Source of the DNA: CAYYMD01 sp964472875
GTDB lineage: Bacteria > Planctomycetota > Phycisphaerae > SM23-33
Reading direction: 5' to 3'
Length of the DNA stretch: 8,302 bases
Assembly (NCBI GenBank): GCA_964472875.1
Contig: CAYYMD010000076.1
Coordinates: 1-8,302 of the forward strand
The notes beneath the pieces are model-generated. The model was not told the origin of the DNA and searched no databases. It worked only from the letters and a program-made list of their open reading frames with translations. This document shows, piece after piece, positions 1 through 5,501 of the stretch. Position 1 is the first letter of the stretch; each line of letters opens with the position of its first letter. Made by a program: the position numbers and the translations under genes.

Positions 1-69
1 CCAGCTCGCCAGATGGCACAAAATAAAACTTACACATAATATTTGACACTATCGTTAGTATTGTCGTAC

Positions 70-98
70 TTGTGTAAAATATAAATGGCTGATATCAT
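70..98 (+). promoter_or_regulatory. Putative promoter of prfB
   Basis: The AT-rich stretch before prfB holds TTGTGT (70-75) and TATCAT (93-98, one mismatch to TATAAT) separated by 17 bases, which would start transcription near 105. A perfect TTGACA also lies at 43-48, but no good -10 box sits 16-18 bases after it; TAAAAT at 75-80 is 26 bases away. Both are readings of consensus boxes only, and the -35 match is weak. Confidence 0.3.
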
Positions 99-131
99 AT
101 AAACGCAGCTGCCGAAACACGAGCAGGAACC

Positions 132-1254
132 ATGGTCGAGAAGACGGAAAATATTGAAAATCTCCACCAGCGCATAGACTCTCTACAGGCCCGCATCTTA
201 TCGTTGCGGGACTCTCTTTGACGTCCCCTCGCAGCGCGAAAAACTTGCCGAACTCGAAAGCCGCATGGCCTCGCCCGATTTCTGGGACAATACCGAAGCC
301 GCCCAGCAGGTAGTGACCGAGGTCAAATCGCTCAACGCCGTAGTCAAGCCCGTCGAGGATCTGACCGGGCAAATCGAAGATCTCCGCGCACTTTACGAAC
401 TGGCCACCGAGGAAGATTGCGAAGATACGCTGAACGAAGCGGCCCAGCAGACAGATAAAATCTCCGCCCGGCTCGACCGGCTGGAACTGCGCACGCTCCT
501 GTCCGGCAGGCACGACAAGGGCAACTGCTACTTCTCCATCCACGCCGGTGCCGGCGGCACCGAGAGTTGCGACTGGGCCGAAATGCTTCTTCGTATGTAC
601 ACGCGGTACTTCCAGCAGGTCGGCTACGAGGCCCGCGAAGTTGATCGCGTCGAGGGCGAGGAGGCGGGCATCCGCTCGGTTTCACTGCACGTCAAGGGTC
701 CATACGCCTATGGATACCTCTCCTGCGAGCGAGGCGTCCACCGGCTGGTGCGGGTGAGCCCGTTCGACGCGGCCGGGCGGCGGCATACCTCGTTCGCCTC
801 GGTGGATGTGCTGCCGGAACTGGGCGATCTGGATATCGAAATAGACTGGGACAAGGACGTCCGCGAGGACGTGGCGCACGCCAGCGGGGCGGGCGGCCAG
901 CACGTGAACAAGGCCGCCAGCGCCATCCGCCTGACGCACGAGCCGACCGGCATTATAGTCCGCTGCCAGAACGAACGCTCGCAACACCAGAACCGCGCCC
1001 AGGCGCGTAAGATGCTGGCGGCCAAACTCTACCAGCACGAGCAGGCACGGCGCGACGCCGAACTGGCAAAGATGTACGGACAGAAGGGCGAGATCGCCTT
1101 CGGCAGCCAGATTCGCTCTTATGTGCTGTACCCCTATAAACTCGTCCGCGACGAGCGGACCGATCTAAAAGTGGGAACCGCCGACGCCGTCCTCGACGGT
1201 AATATCCAGCCGTTCATCGACGAATACCTTCGCCACCGCATGGCGAACAAGTAA
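132..1254 (+). CDS. prfB: Peptide chain release factor 2 (RF2), made by programmed +1 frameshift
   Basis: RF2 recognises UGA and UAA stop codons in the ribosomal A site and triggers peptide release. The first 29 codons (132-218) run from ATG into an in-frame TGA at 219-221. Skipping T219 joins them to the long frame 220-1254, giving 373 residues, close to the usual RF2 length. Visible landmarks are the SPF stop-codon recognition tripeptide at residues 209-211 (757-765), the GGQ peptidyl-transferase motif at 254-256 (892-900) within GAGGQHVNKAAS, and the family block GSQIRSYVLYPYKLVRD near the C-terminus. SPF, rather than the PxT of RF1, fixes the identity as RF2. The start is the first ATG after an in-frame stop at 90-92, with AGGA at 125-128 as a closely spaced ribosome binding site. 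The ATG at 265 would remove the N-terminal helices and is rejected as start. The gene probably forms its own transcription unit and is autoregulated through the frameshift. Confidence 0.96.
207..222 (+). promoter_or_regulatory. RF2 programmed +1 frameshift site (CTT TGA C)
   Basis: In the prfB start frame the codons read CGG GAC TCT CTT TGA, followed by C. CTTTGAC at 216-222 is the classic RF2 slippery site: when RF2 is scarce, the peptidyl-tRNA on CTT slips to TTT and reading resumes at GAC (220). The upstream Shine-Dalgarno-like element is weak here (CGGG at 207-210, against AGGGGG in E. coli), though it sits at a similar distance. The pairing of a short ATG frame with a long RF2 frame at exactly this heptamer makes the call firm; only the stimulator strength is uncertain. 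Confidence 0.93.
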
Positions 1255-1438
1255 CGTGTCTGTATGGTGGAGACAATAAAGCGCGGCGGCGTTTCCACGC
1301 TGTATATGTTTGGTCCCTGAAGGTCGCAGCGCAGCGGAAACCCCGTCGGGAGGCGTCAGAATTGTAGCCCAGTCCATAAGGGCTGGGAAAAAGTCTACAC
1401 CGCCGCGGGGCGTTTTCGCCTAAACTCCAGTCGTCTTG
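1255..1438. other. Gene-free gap between prfB and uvrC
   Basis: No convincing gene is seen here. It holds small fold-back elements: AGCCC/GGGCT or the overlapping CCCAG/CTGGG around 1366-1386, followed by GGGAAAAAG, and GGCG-TTTT-CGCC at 1409-1420. None has a clear T-run, so no intrinsic terminator for prfB can be named with confidence. The prfB transcript may end at one of these weak hairpins, or by another mechanism. Confidence 0.4.
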
Positions 1439-1444
1439 TATAAT
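1439..1444 (+). promoter_or_regulatory. Perfect -10 box directly upstream of uvrC
   Basis: TATAAT lies at 1439-1444 and the uvrC ATG begins at 1452. Transcription normally starts about 7 bases after the -10 box, so the first transcribed base would be at or next to the A of the ATG. The message would then be leaderless, which fits the absence of a Shine-Dalgarno sequence before 1452. The -35 region is weak (TTCGCC at 1415-1420, spacer 18). The box also contains an ATG at 1443, which is followed at once by TAG and is not a start. Confidence 0.55.
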
Positions 1445-1451
1445 GTAGTTG

Positions 1452-2822
1452 ATGGCCGAATCTCGCCTTGAAAAACTCCGCAACAAAGCCGGCGAACTGC
1501 CAGCGGCGCCCGGGGTGTACCTGTTCAAGGACTCCGCCGGCCGCGTCCTCTACATCGGCAAGGCAAACAACCTCCGCTCGCGCGTGGCCAGTTACCTTCA
1601 GCCGTCGGCGGACCTGCTTGCCTCCCGCGGGCCGGAAATCCACCGCATGGTCAACGAACTGGTCGACGACGTCGAGTGCCTCCCGTGCGACTCGGAGGTG
1701 GATGCGCTGCTGCGCGAGAACCGCCTGATAAAGGACATCCAGCCGCGGTTCAACGAGCGGATGAAGGATGGCAAATCCTTCCCCTACCTGCAAATCACCA
1801 CCGACGAAGACTTCCCCCGCGTGGCGATTACGCGCCAGCCGAAGTCGCGCGGGGCGAAACTCTACGGCCCGTTCGTCTCGCCTGCCGATTTGCGCAACGC
1901 CTTCGCCCCGCTTCAGCGTGTGTTCAAGTTCCGCACGTGCAACCTGGACATCGTCGAAGGCGACGAGTCGCGCAGGCACTTCCGCCCGTGCATACTCTAC
2001 AGCATAAAACAGTGCACAGCCCCCTGCGCTGCGAGGGTCTCCAGGGACGACTACGCGATGCAGATAAAACGCTTCCGCCGCTTCCTCGAGTCGCGCGGCT
2101 CGAAACTCCGCCGCGAACTTACCCGCCAGATGAACGCCGCGGCCGAGAACCTGCAATACGAACGCGCGGCCGAGATCCGCGACGAAATCAGCGCCCTGGA
2201 GGGCCTCCAGAAGCGCGGCCTGGCCGGCAAGCACGTCCAGCCGGAGGTGTTCTTCACCGACCCGTCCGAGGGCCTCCGGCGGCTAAAGGACGTCCTCGAC
2301 CTGCCCGCGCCGCCGCGGATTATCGAGGGCATCGACGTGGCCCACCTGGGCGGGGGCGAACTGTGCGGGTCGATGGTGTGCTTCATTGACGGCCGGCCGT
2401 TCAAGAACGGCTACCGCCGCTACAAGATACGCACGGCCGCACGCGGCGACGATTACGCATCCATCGGCGAGGTGGTCTCGCGGCGGTACCGCAAGGCCGG
2501 CAGGAACGAGGAACTTTTCCCCGACGTTATCCTGATAGACGGCGGCAAAGGGCAGTTGGCCGCGGCCGAGGCGGTCTTCGACGACCTGCCCGTGCACCCG
2601 CCGATGATAGTGTCGCTGGCCAAGAAGCAGGAGGAGGTTTACGCGCCCGGCCGGGACGAGCCCATCCGCATGTCGCGGCGCAACCCCGCACTGCGGCTGC
2701 TCCAGTCCGTCCGCGACGAGGCGCACCGGTTCGTCCAGCACTACCACCACATACTGCGCAGAAAGGCCACGCTCGGCACCGACAAACCCGTGCGAAAAAA
2801 GAAACGCAAAAAGAAGCAATAG
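1452..2822 (+). CDS. uvrC: UvrC, compact form lacking the HhH domain
   Basis: UvrC makes both incisions in UvrABC nucleotide excision repair. Of 456 residues, 1-95 form the GIY-YIG nuclease for the 3' cut (GVY 21-23, YIG 34-36, R44, E89). Cysteines 163, 180, 188 and 192 match the four-cysteine iron-sulfur cluster of UvrC. A UVR (UvrB-binding) helix pair spans about 224-256. The RNase H-like 5' nuclease follows, with D295, D334, D363 (in LIDGGKGQL) and H425 (in RDEAH) matching E. coli D399, D438, D466 and H538. Two parts are missing relative to the roughly 610-residue standard form: about 110 residues between UVR and the nuclease, and the whole C-terminal (HhH)2 DNA-binding domain. The protein instead ends in a lysine/arginine tail (448-455). 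ATG 1452 is preferred over TTG 1449 because of the -10 box spacing. With intact active sites it is probably functional rather than a decayed gene. Confidence 0.93.
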   Translation: MAESRLEKLRNKAGELPAAPGVYLFKDSAGRVLYIGKANNLRSRVASYLQPSADLLASRGPEIHRMVNELVDDVECLPCDSEVDALLRENRLIKDIQPRFNERMKDGKSFPYLQITTDEDFPRVAITRQPKSRGAKLYGPFVSPADLRNAFAPLQRVFKFRTCNLDIVEGDESRRHFRPCILYSIKQCTAPCAARVSRDDYAMQIKRFRRFLESRGSKLRRELTRQMNAAAENLQYERAAEIRDEISALEGLQKRGLAGKHVQPEVFFTDPSEGLRRLKDVLDLPAPPRIIEGIDVAHLGGGELCGSMVCFIDGRPFKNGYRRYKIRTAARGDDYASIGEVVSRRYRKAGRNEELFPDVILIDGGKGQLAAAEAVFDDLPVHPPMIVSLAKKQEEVYAPGRDEPIRMSRRNPALRLLQSVRDEAHRFVQHYHHILRRKATLGTDKPVRKKKRKKKQ

Positions 2823-2825
2823 CGG

Positions 2826-3059
2826 CTAATCGCCGTCCTTTGCCTTTTCACCTTCGCGGCGGGCCAATGTGCCGCCGTTTTCGATTTCATCTATCATACG
2901 CTCGTAGCGGCGGACGTGGGATGAGGGGCCAGGCACGCCTTCCGGGCTGGATTTCGCGTCGGCCGACTGGAGAGTGTGGCGGACCAGCAGCGCCACGGCC
3001 GCACACATGGCCAGTAGCACTACGCAAAGCGCAATCCTCCTTATGTAGTAGCCGAGCAT
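2826..3059 (-). CDS. Small single-pass membrane protein of unknown function
   Basis: This is a 77-residue protein that I do not recognise. Residues 1-8 (MLGYYIRR) are basic, residues 9-27 form one hydrophobic transmembrane helix rich in A, V and L with two cysteines, and residues 30-77 are hydrophilic and charged. Positive residues before the helix suggest an N-in, C-out topology. The start at 3059 is chosen because GGAGG (3066-3070 on the complement) lies 6 bases before it, an excellent ribosome binding site. An in-frame ATG at 3095 after AGGAAGGG would give 89 residues and is the alternative. The gene converges on uvrC, with only 3 bases between the two stop codons. The strong ribosome binding site and clean membrane layout argue that it is real. 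No conserved domain can be named. Confidence 0.72.
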   Translation of the reverse strand: MLGYYIRRIALCVVLLAMCAAVALLVRHTLQSADAKSSPEGVPGPSSHVRRYERMIDEIENGGTLARREGEKAKDGD

Positions 3060-3158
3060 CTTTATCCTCCATTTGGGCAAAGGGCGAATGTGCATCCCTT
3101 CCTGTTGCAACGTAGGATACAAAACCACCCCGTGCAAACCGGCCGAAAATAAATGATT

Positions 3159-3164
3159 TATAAT
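3159..3164 (+). promoter_or_regulatory. Perfect -10 box upstream of a structured RNA
   Basis: TATAAT sits at 3159-3164 in an AT-rich island inside a GC-rich gap. Transcription would start near 3171, just before the hairpin-terminator structure. The -35 region at the right distance (AAACCG, 3136-3141) is poor, so an activator or an alternative sigma factor may be needed. The AT island also reads as TTATAAAT on the minus strand and could contribute to the small membrane protein's promoter instead. Confidence 0.42.
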
Positions 3165-3170
3165 TAAAGA

Positions 3171-3265
3171 GCCGCCGCGGATTACCGATATGCGAACTGC
3201 CGGGCGCAGCGGCTACTGGGTGCGGCGGATGTTCCTACATCGCCACCGTTGCGCCGGCTTTTTTT
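3171..3265 (+). ncRNA. Candidate small RNA or leader attenuator
   Basis: About 95 bases between a TATAAT box and a T7 run fold into one long bulged hairpin. The outer stem GCCGG (3199-3203)/CCGGC (3254-3258) is followed, after a bulged G, by CGCAGCGG (3205-3212)/CCGTTGCG (3246-3253) with one G-U pair. An 11-base internal loop then leads to GGCG (3224-3227)/CGCC (3241-3244) and ATGT (3229-3232)/ACAT (3237-3240), closed by a TCCT tetraloop. In competition, CCGCCGC (3172-3178) can pair with GCGGCGG (3222-3228) and open the inner helix. I match it to no known class such as 6S, SRP or a common riboswitch. The beta-helix gene begins 86 bases after the T-run, so the element may be a free sRNA or an attenuated leader for that gene. 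Confidence 0.5.
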
Positions 3266-3285
3266 ATGCGGGGAAATCGCATATC
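3187..3285 (+). repeat. 9-bp inverted repeat enclosing the terminator hairpin
   Basis: GATATGCGA at 3187-3195 and TCGCATATC at 3277-3285 are perfect reverse complements, 81 bases apart, and flank the whole hairpin plus T-run. In RNA they could form a long-range closing helix in transcripts that read past the T-run. In DNA they could be paired protein-binding sites. A 9-bp match at this distance could arise by chance, but its symmetrical placement is suggestive. Confidence 0.45.
3199..3265 (+). terminator. Intrinsic terminator with long bulged stem
   Basis: The 13-bp bulged stem (3199-3212 with 3246-3258) ends directly at TTTTTTT (3259-3265), the textbook form of a Rho-independent terminator on the plus strand. 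It is the only strong terminator in the window. As no plus-strand coding gene ends just upstream (uvrC stops 377 bases earlier), it most likely terminates the RNA started at the TATAAT box at 3159. Confidence 0.65.
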
Positions 3286-3351
3286 ATCGCAAAACTTTAT
3301 CGCCCCGGCGGTGTTTAAAATGAGGAGTGTAATCATCTAAAGGATAATGCC

Positions 3352-3639
3352 ATGAAACGATACGGAATTACTGCGCGGGCGTCGTCCGTGATTGCCCTGC
3401 TTTGCGCATCGACGCTGTGGGCGGGCGAAATACACGTGTCAAAAAAAGGCGACTACCGCGGCGACGGCACGTCCGGGGCGCCCTTTGCGACCATAGCCCG
3501 CGGCCAAAAGGCGGCCGGCGAAAAAATTGCCGCAGGAGCCGATGAGGACATTAAAGTCATCATCCACGGCGGAACTTACTGTCTCGACGAGCCGCTGGTG
3601 TTCACGCCCGACGACGGCGGCGGAGAAAATTCTCCGTGA
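3352..3639 (+). CDS. N-terminal part of a frame-split secreted beta-helix protein
   Basis: AAAGGA at 3339-3344 lies 7 bases before the ATG. The 95 residues begin with a Sec signal peptide (basic MKR, hydrophobic 12-22, likely cleavage after LWA at residue 24). The usual opening of right-handed beta-helix carbohydrate-active proteins follows: HVSKKGDYRGDGTSGAPFATI and then IHGGTYCLDEPLVFTPDDGG. The frame stops at TGA 3637-3639 straight after ENSP, while the family continues there with a V-T-Y block and a PGE-V-SGG strand. Exactly that continuation (VTYAAAAGEQVVISGG) lies in the -1 frame beginning GTG 3636. One missing G (CCGTGAC for CCGGTGAC) would explain the break. The fragment contains no complete domain and is unlikely to work alone. 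Confidence 0.8.
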   Translation: MKRYGITARASSVIALLCASTLWAGEIHVSKKGDYRGDGTSGAPFATIARGQKAAGEKIAAGADEDIKVIIHGGTYCLDEPLVFTPDDGGGENSP

Positions 3640-5117
3640 CGTACGCGGCCGCCGCGGGCGAGCAGGTCGTCATCAGCGGCGGCGCGGCCGTGGGCGACTG
3701 GGAAAAAACATCCTCCGGCCTGTGGCGTGCAAAACTGCCCGACGCGGCGGACGGGAAAAGCGTGCGGCAACTGTTCGTCAGCGGCCGGCGCGCCACGCGG
3801 GCCAGGAATCCGAACGAGGCCGGCAAGCCACGGTACGCCCGCCTGAAAGGCGCGAAGTTCGACAACGACGCGGCCAGGTTTATATTCGACGTCCCGGCCG
3901 ACGTCCTGGCCCCGCTGAGCGGCAAACAGCCGCCGCGGATGGAAATCATCATACTGAAGAACTGGTCCACCAGCCGTTACCGCGTGGCGAAAATCGACTT
4001 CGACAACAACAGGGTAATCGCTGTCAAGAACCCCAGGGTCGATTACAAAAGTTATAACAGGCCCAGAAAAGGCAGCCCGTTTTTCCTCGAACACGCCCGC
4101 GCGTTTCTCGATTCGCCCGGCGAGTGGTTCTGCAACGGCCAAACCGGCGAGGTGCTGTACCGCCCGCTTAAGGGGCAGAAGGCCGCCGAGGCCGGGGCCG
4201 TCGTTCCCGTCTTGCAGCGCCTGGTGAGGATAAAAGGCGGCCGCAGCCAGCCGGTGCGCAACCTGCACTTTCGCGGGATTACCTTCCACCACGCGGCGCT
4301 GCCGCTGCCGAAGGGCGGGCATAACGGCAGGCAGGCGTGCTTCCGCTACGGCGGCGACGCGATGGACAGCGCCATCGACGCCGTGCACGCCGTGTGCTGC
4401 TCGTTCGTCGGCTGTCGAATCGCCCACGTCGGCGGCGGGGGTATAGACTTCGGCCGCGGCTGCCACGGGAACACCTTCGAGGGCAACGAGGTCTTCGACG
4501 CGGCCGGCAACGGCGTCAATCTCGGCGGGCCGAACGACAAAAATCTCGTGCCAAAGCAGAACCGCATCGCCAATAACCACATTCACCACTGCGGGCAAGT
4601 GTATTACGGCGCGTGCGCGGTGTGGGTGGGTTTCGCGCGGGAGACGACCATCGAGCACAACCTTATCCGCCACCATCCCTACACGGGCCTGAGCATCGGC
4701 TGGCGGTGGGATCCGTCGCCCACGGCCGCGAGCCAGTACGTCGTGCGGCACAACCACATCTACGACATCAACCGCGAGGTCTGCGACGGCGGGGCGATAT
4801 ACACGCTCGGCCGGCAGGACGGCACGGTAATCGCCCACAACCTGCTGCACGGCGTGCGGCGGTCGAAGTTTACCAACCCAGGGGCGGCGCCGAACAACGG
4901 AATCTTCTTCGACCAGGGGTCAAAGAATTTCCTGGTGGCCGAGAACGTGATTTACGACACCTCCGGGGCGCCCGTGCGGCACAACCAGAACAGCCCGAAA
5001 TGGCACACCTGGCGCGATAACGTCTTCCTGAAAAAGGGCGAACCGACAAAAGAGCAACTCAAACGCGTCTCCGCCGCCGGCCTGGAAGAAAAATGGAAAA
5101 AGGCGCTGACGGAATGA
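3636..5117 (+). CDS. Main part of a secreted right-handed parallel beta-helix protein (glycosidase/lyase-like)
   Basis: These 493 residues continue the signal-peptide fragment at 3352-3639 in the -1 frame; together they would form a protein of about 588 residues. After the strand QVVISGG come QLFVSGRRATRARNPNE, a central block ending in GEWFCNGQTGEVLYRPL, and then a run of beta-helix coils with repeated short N-rich turns (GNTFEGNEVFD, NRIANNHIHHCG, TIEHNLIRHHPYTG, VVRHNHIYDI, VIAHNLLHGV, FLVAENVIYDT). This layout resembles planctomycete and Bacteroidetes beta-helix polysaccharide-active enzymes (GH141/GH120-like or pectate-lyase superfamily). I cannot assign a catalytic class, and acting on extracellular plant or algal polysaccharide is inference. 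GTG 3636 overlaps the upstream stop (GTGA), with GGAGA at 3622-3626 about 10 bases before it, so translational restart is possible but would yield a protein without a signal peptide. A frameshift mutation or a base-call error is more likely. Confidence 0.82.
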   Translation: MTYAAAAGEQVVISGGAAVGDWEKTSSGLWRAKLPDAADGKSVRQLFVSGRRATRARNPNEAGKPRYARLKGAKFDNDAARFIFDVPADVLAPLSGKQPPRMEIIILKNWSTSRYRVAKIDFDNNRVIAVKNPRVDYKSYNRPRKGSPFFLEHARAFLDSPGEWFCNGQTGEVLYRPLKGQKAAEAGAVVPVLQRLVRIKGGRSQPVRNLHFRGITFHHAALPLPKGGHNGRQACFRYGGDAMDSAIDAVHAVCCSFVGCRIAHVGGGGIDFGRGCHGNTFEGNEVFDAAGNGVNLGGPNDKNLVPKQNRIANNHIHHCGQVYYGACAVWVGFARETTIEHNLIRHHPYTGLSIGWRWDPSPTAASQYVVRHNHIYDINREVCDGGAIYTLGRQDGTVIAHNLLHGVRRSKFTNPGAAPNNGIFFDQGSKNFLVAENVIYDTSGAPVRHNQNSPKWHTWRDNVFLKKGEPTKEQLKRVSAAGLEEKWKKALTE

Positions 5118-5193
5118 GGACCGACCGCGCTGCGTGGAATCCATAGAAATTGTTGCAGCCGACCAAAACCAACAGCGTTTTGTTAGGGGCTCT

Positions 5194-5230
5194 ATGCCGA
5201 TGGGCTGCAGTTTCTGCAGCCCATCGGCAT
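5194..5230. repeat. Perfect 17-bp palindromic hairpin abutting tRNA-Pro
   Basis: The arms at 5194-5210 and 5214-5230 are exact reverse complements (17 bp) around a TTT loop, and each arm contains CTGCAG. The right arm ends on 5230, which is also the discriminator base of the tRNA on the minus strand. Read in the tRNA direction, the primary transcript would fold a very stable hairpin straight after the mature 3' end. No T-run follows on either strand, so it is not a standard intrinsic terminator. It may act as a U-less terminator, a 3'-processing signal, or a REP-like mobile palindrome. Confidence 0.8.
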
Positions 5231-5304
5231 CGGGGCGACTGGATTTGAACCAGCGACCTCTTCACCCCCAGTGAAGCGCGCTATCCAAGCTGCGCCACGC
5301 CCCG
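5230..5304 (-). tRNA. tRNA-Pro (anticodon GGG)
   Basis: The complement folds as a full cloverleaf: acceptor CGGGGCG/CGCCCCG (5298-5304 with 5231-5237), U8-G9, D-stem GCGC/GCGC with loop AGCTTGGATA, anticodon stem CTTCA/TGAAG and loop CTGGGGG. The anticodon GGG is at 5267-5269 and decodes CCC and CCU. The T-arm is GCTGG/CCAGT with loop TTCAAAT, including the closing G-U pair also present in E. coli tRNA-Pro. The discriminator is A (5230). CCA is not encoded, so it must be added by the CCA-adding enzyme. The C1-G72 acceptor end is typical of bacterial tRNA-Pro. Confidence 0.96.
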
Positions 5305-5361
5305 ACAAAAAAACAAATTTTAAATACCAAACTCCAAATCCTGAAGGATTCGTTACAGGAT

Positions 5362-5389
5362 ATTATAAAACAAAACGGGACAACGGCAA
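5362..5389 (-). promoter_or_regulatory. Promoter of tRNA-Pro
   Basis: On the minus strand TTGCCG (5384-5389, four of six to TTGACA) and a perfect TATAAT (5362-5367) are separated by 16 bases. Transcription would start near 5355, about 50 bases before the mature tRNA 5' end, leaving a short AT-rich leader for RNase P to remove. Its position and orientation fit the tRNA gene and nothing else nearby. Confidence 0.68.
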
Positions 5390-5419
5390 GTAAATTGCAT
5401 CCGGGCCGGGCGGTCACGG

Positions 5420-5447
5420 TTGTCAATTTTCATCAGTTGTCTTTATT
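5420..5447 (+). promoter_or_regulatory. Possible promoter of the zinc-ribbon/TPR gene
   Basis: TTGTCA (5420-5425, five of six to TTGACA) and TTTATT (5442-5447, four of six to TATAAT) lie 16 bases apart, ahead of the gene starting at 5502. This is a consensus-box match only, in the otherwise gene-free stretch 5305-5501. Confidence 0.3.
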
Positions 5448-5501
5448 CACGCAGATTTCTCTGGTTTACACCTGCGGTTAGCGAAGGTATACAGTTTAAT
5501 C

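Noticed and set aside
265..1254. prfB starting at the internal ATG 265
   Set aside because: The upstream ATG frame meets the long frame exactly at CTTTGAC, and residues before 265 match the RF2 N-terminus.
1395..2819. Long minus-strand open frames (to 2234, and 2283-2819)
   Set aside because: They are antisense shadows of uvrC, with no ribosome binding site or domain.
3615..3645. Programmed -1 frameshift in the beta-helix gene
   Set aside because: No X XXY YYZ slippery heptamer is present in the reading frame (GGA GAA AAT TCT CCG TGA); a lost base is simpler.
3576..4850. 424-residue minus-strand open frame
   Set aside because: It lies entirely antisense to the clear beta-helix gene; its A/V/R-rich composition is typical of mirror frames in GC-rich DNA, and no domain is recognisable.
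5230..5304. tRNA-Pro as an integration site for the right-hand accessory genes
   Set aside because: Integration normally uses the tRNA 3' end, which here faces left toward the beta-helix gene, and no integrase or duplicated tRNA end is seen.
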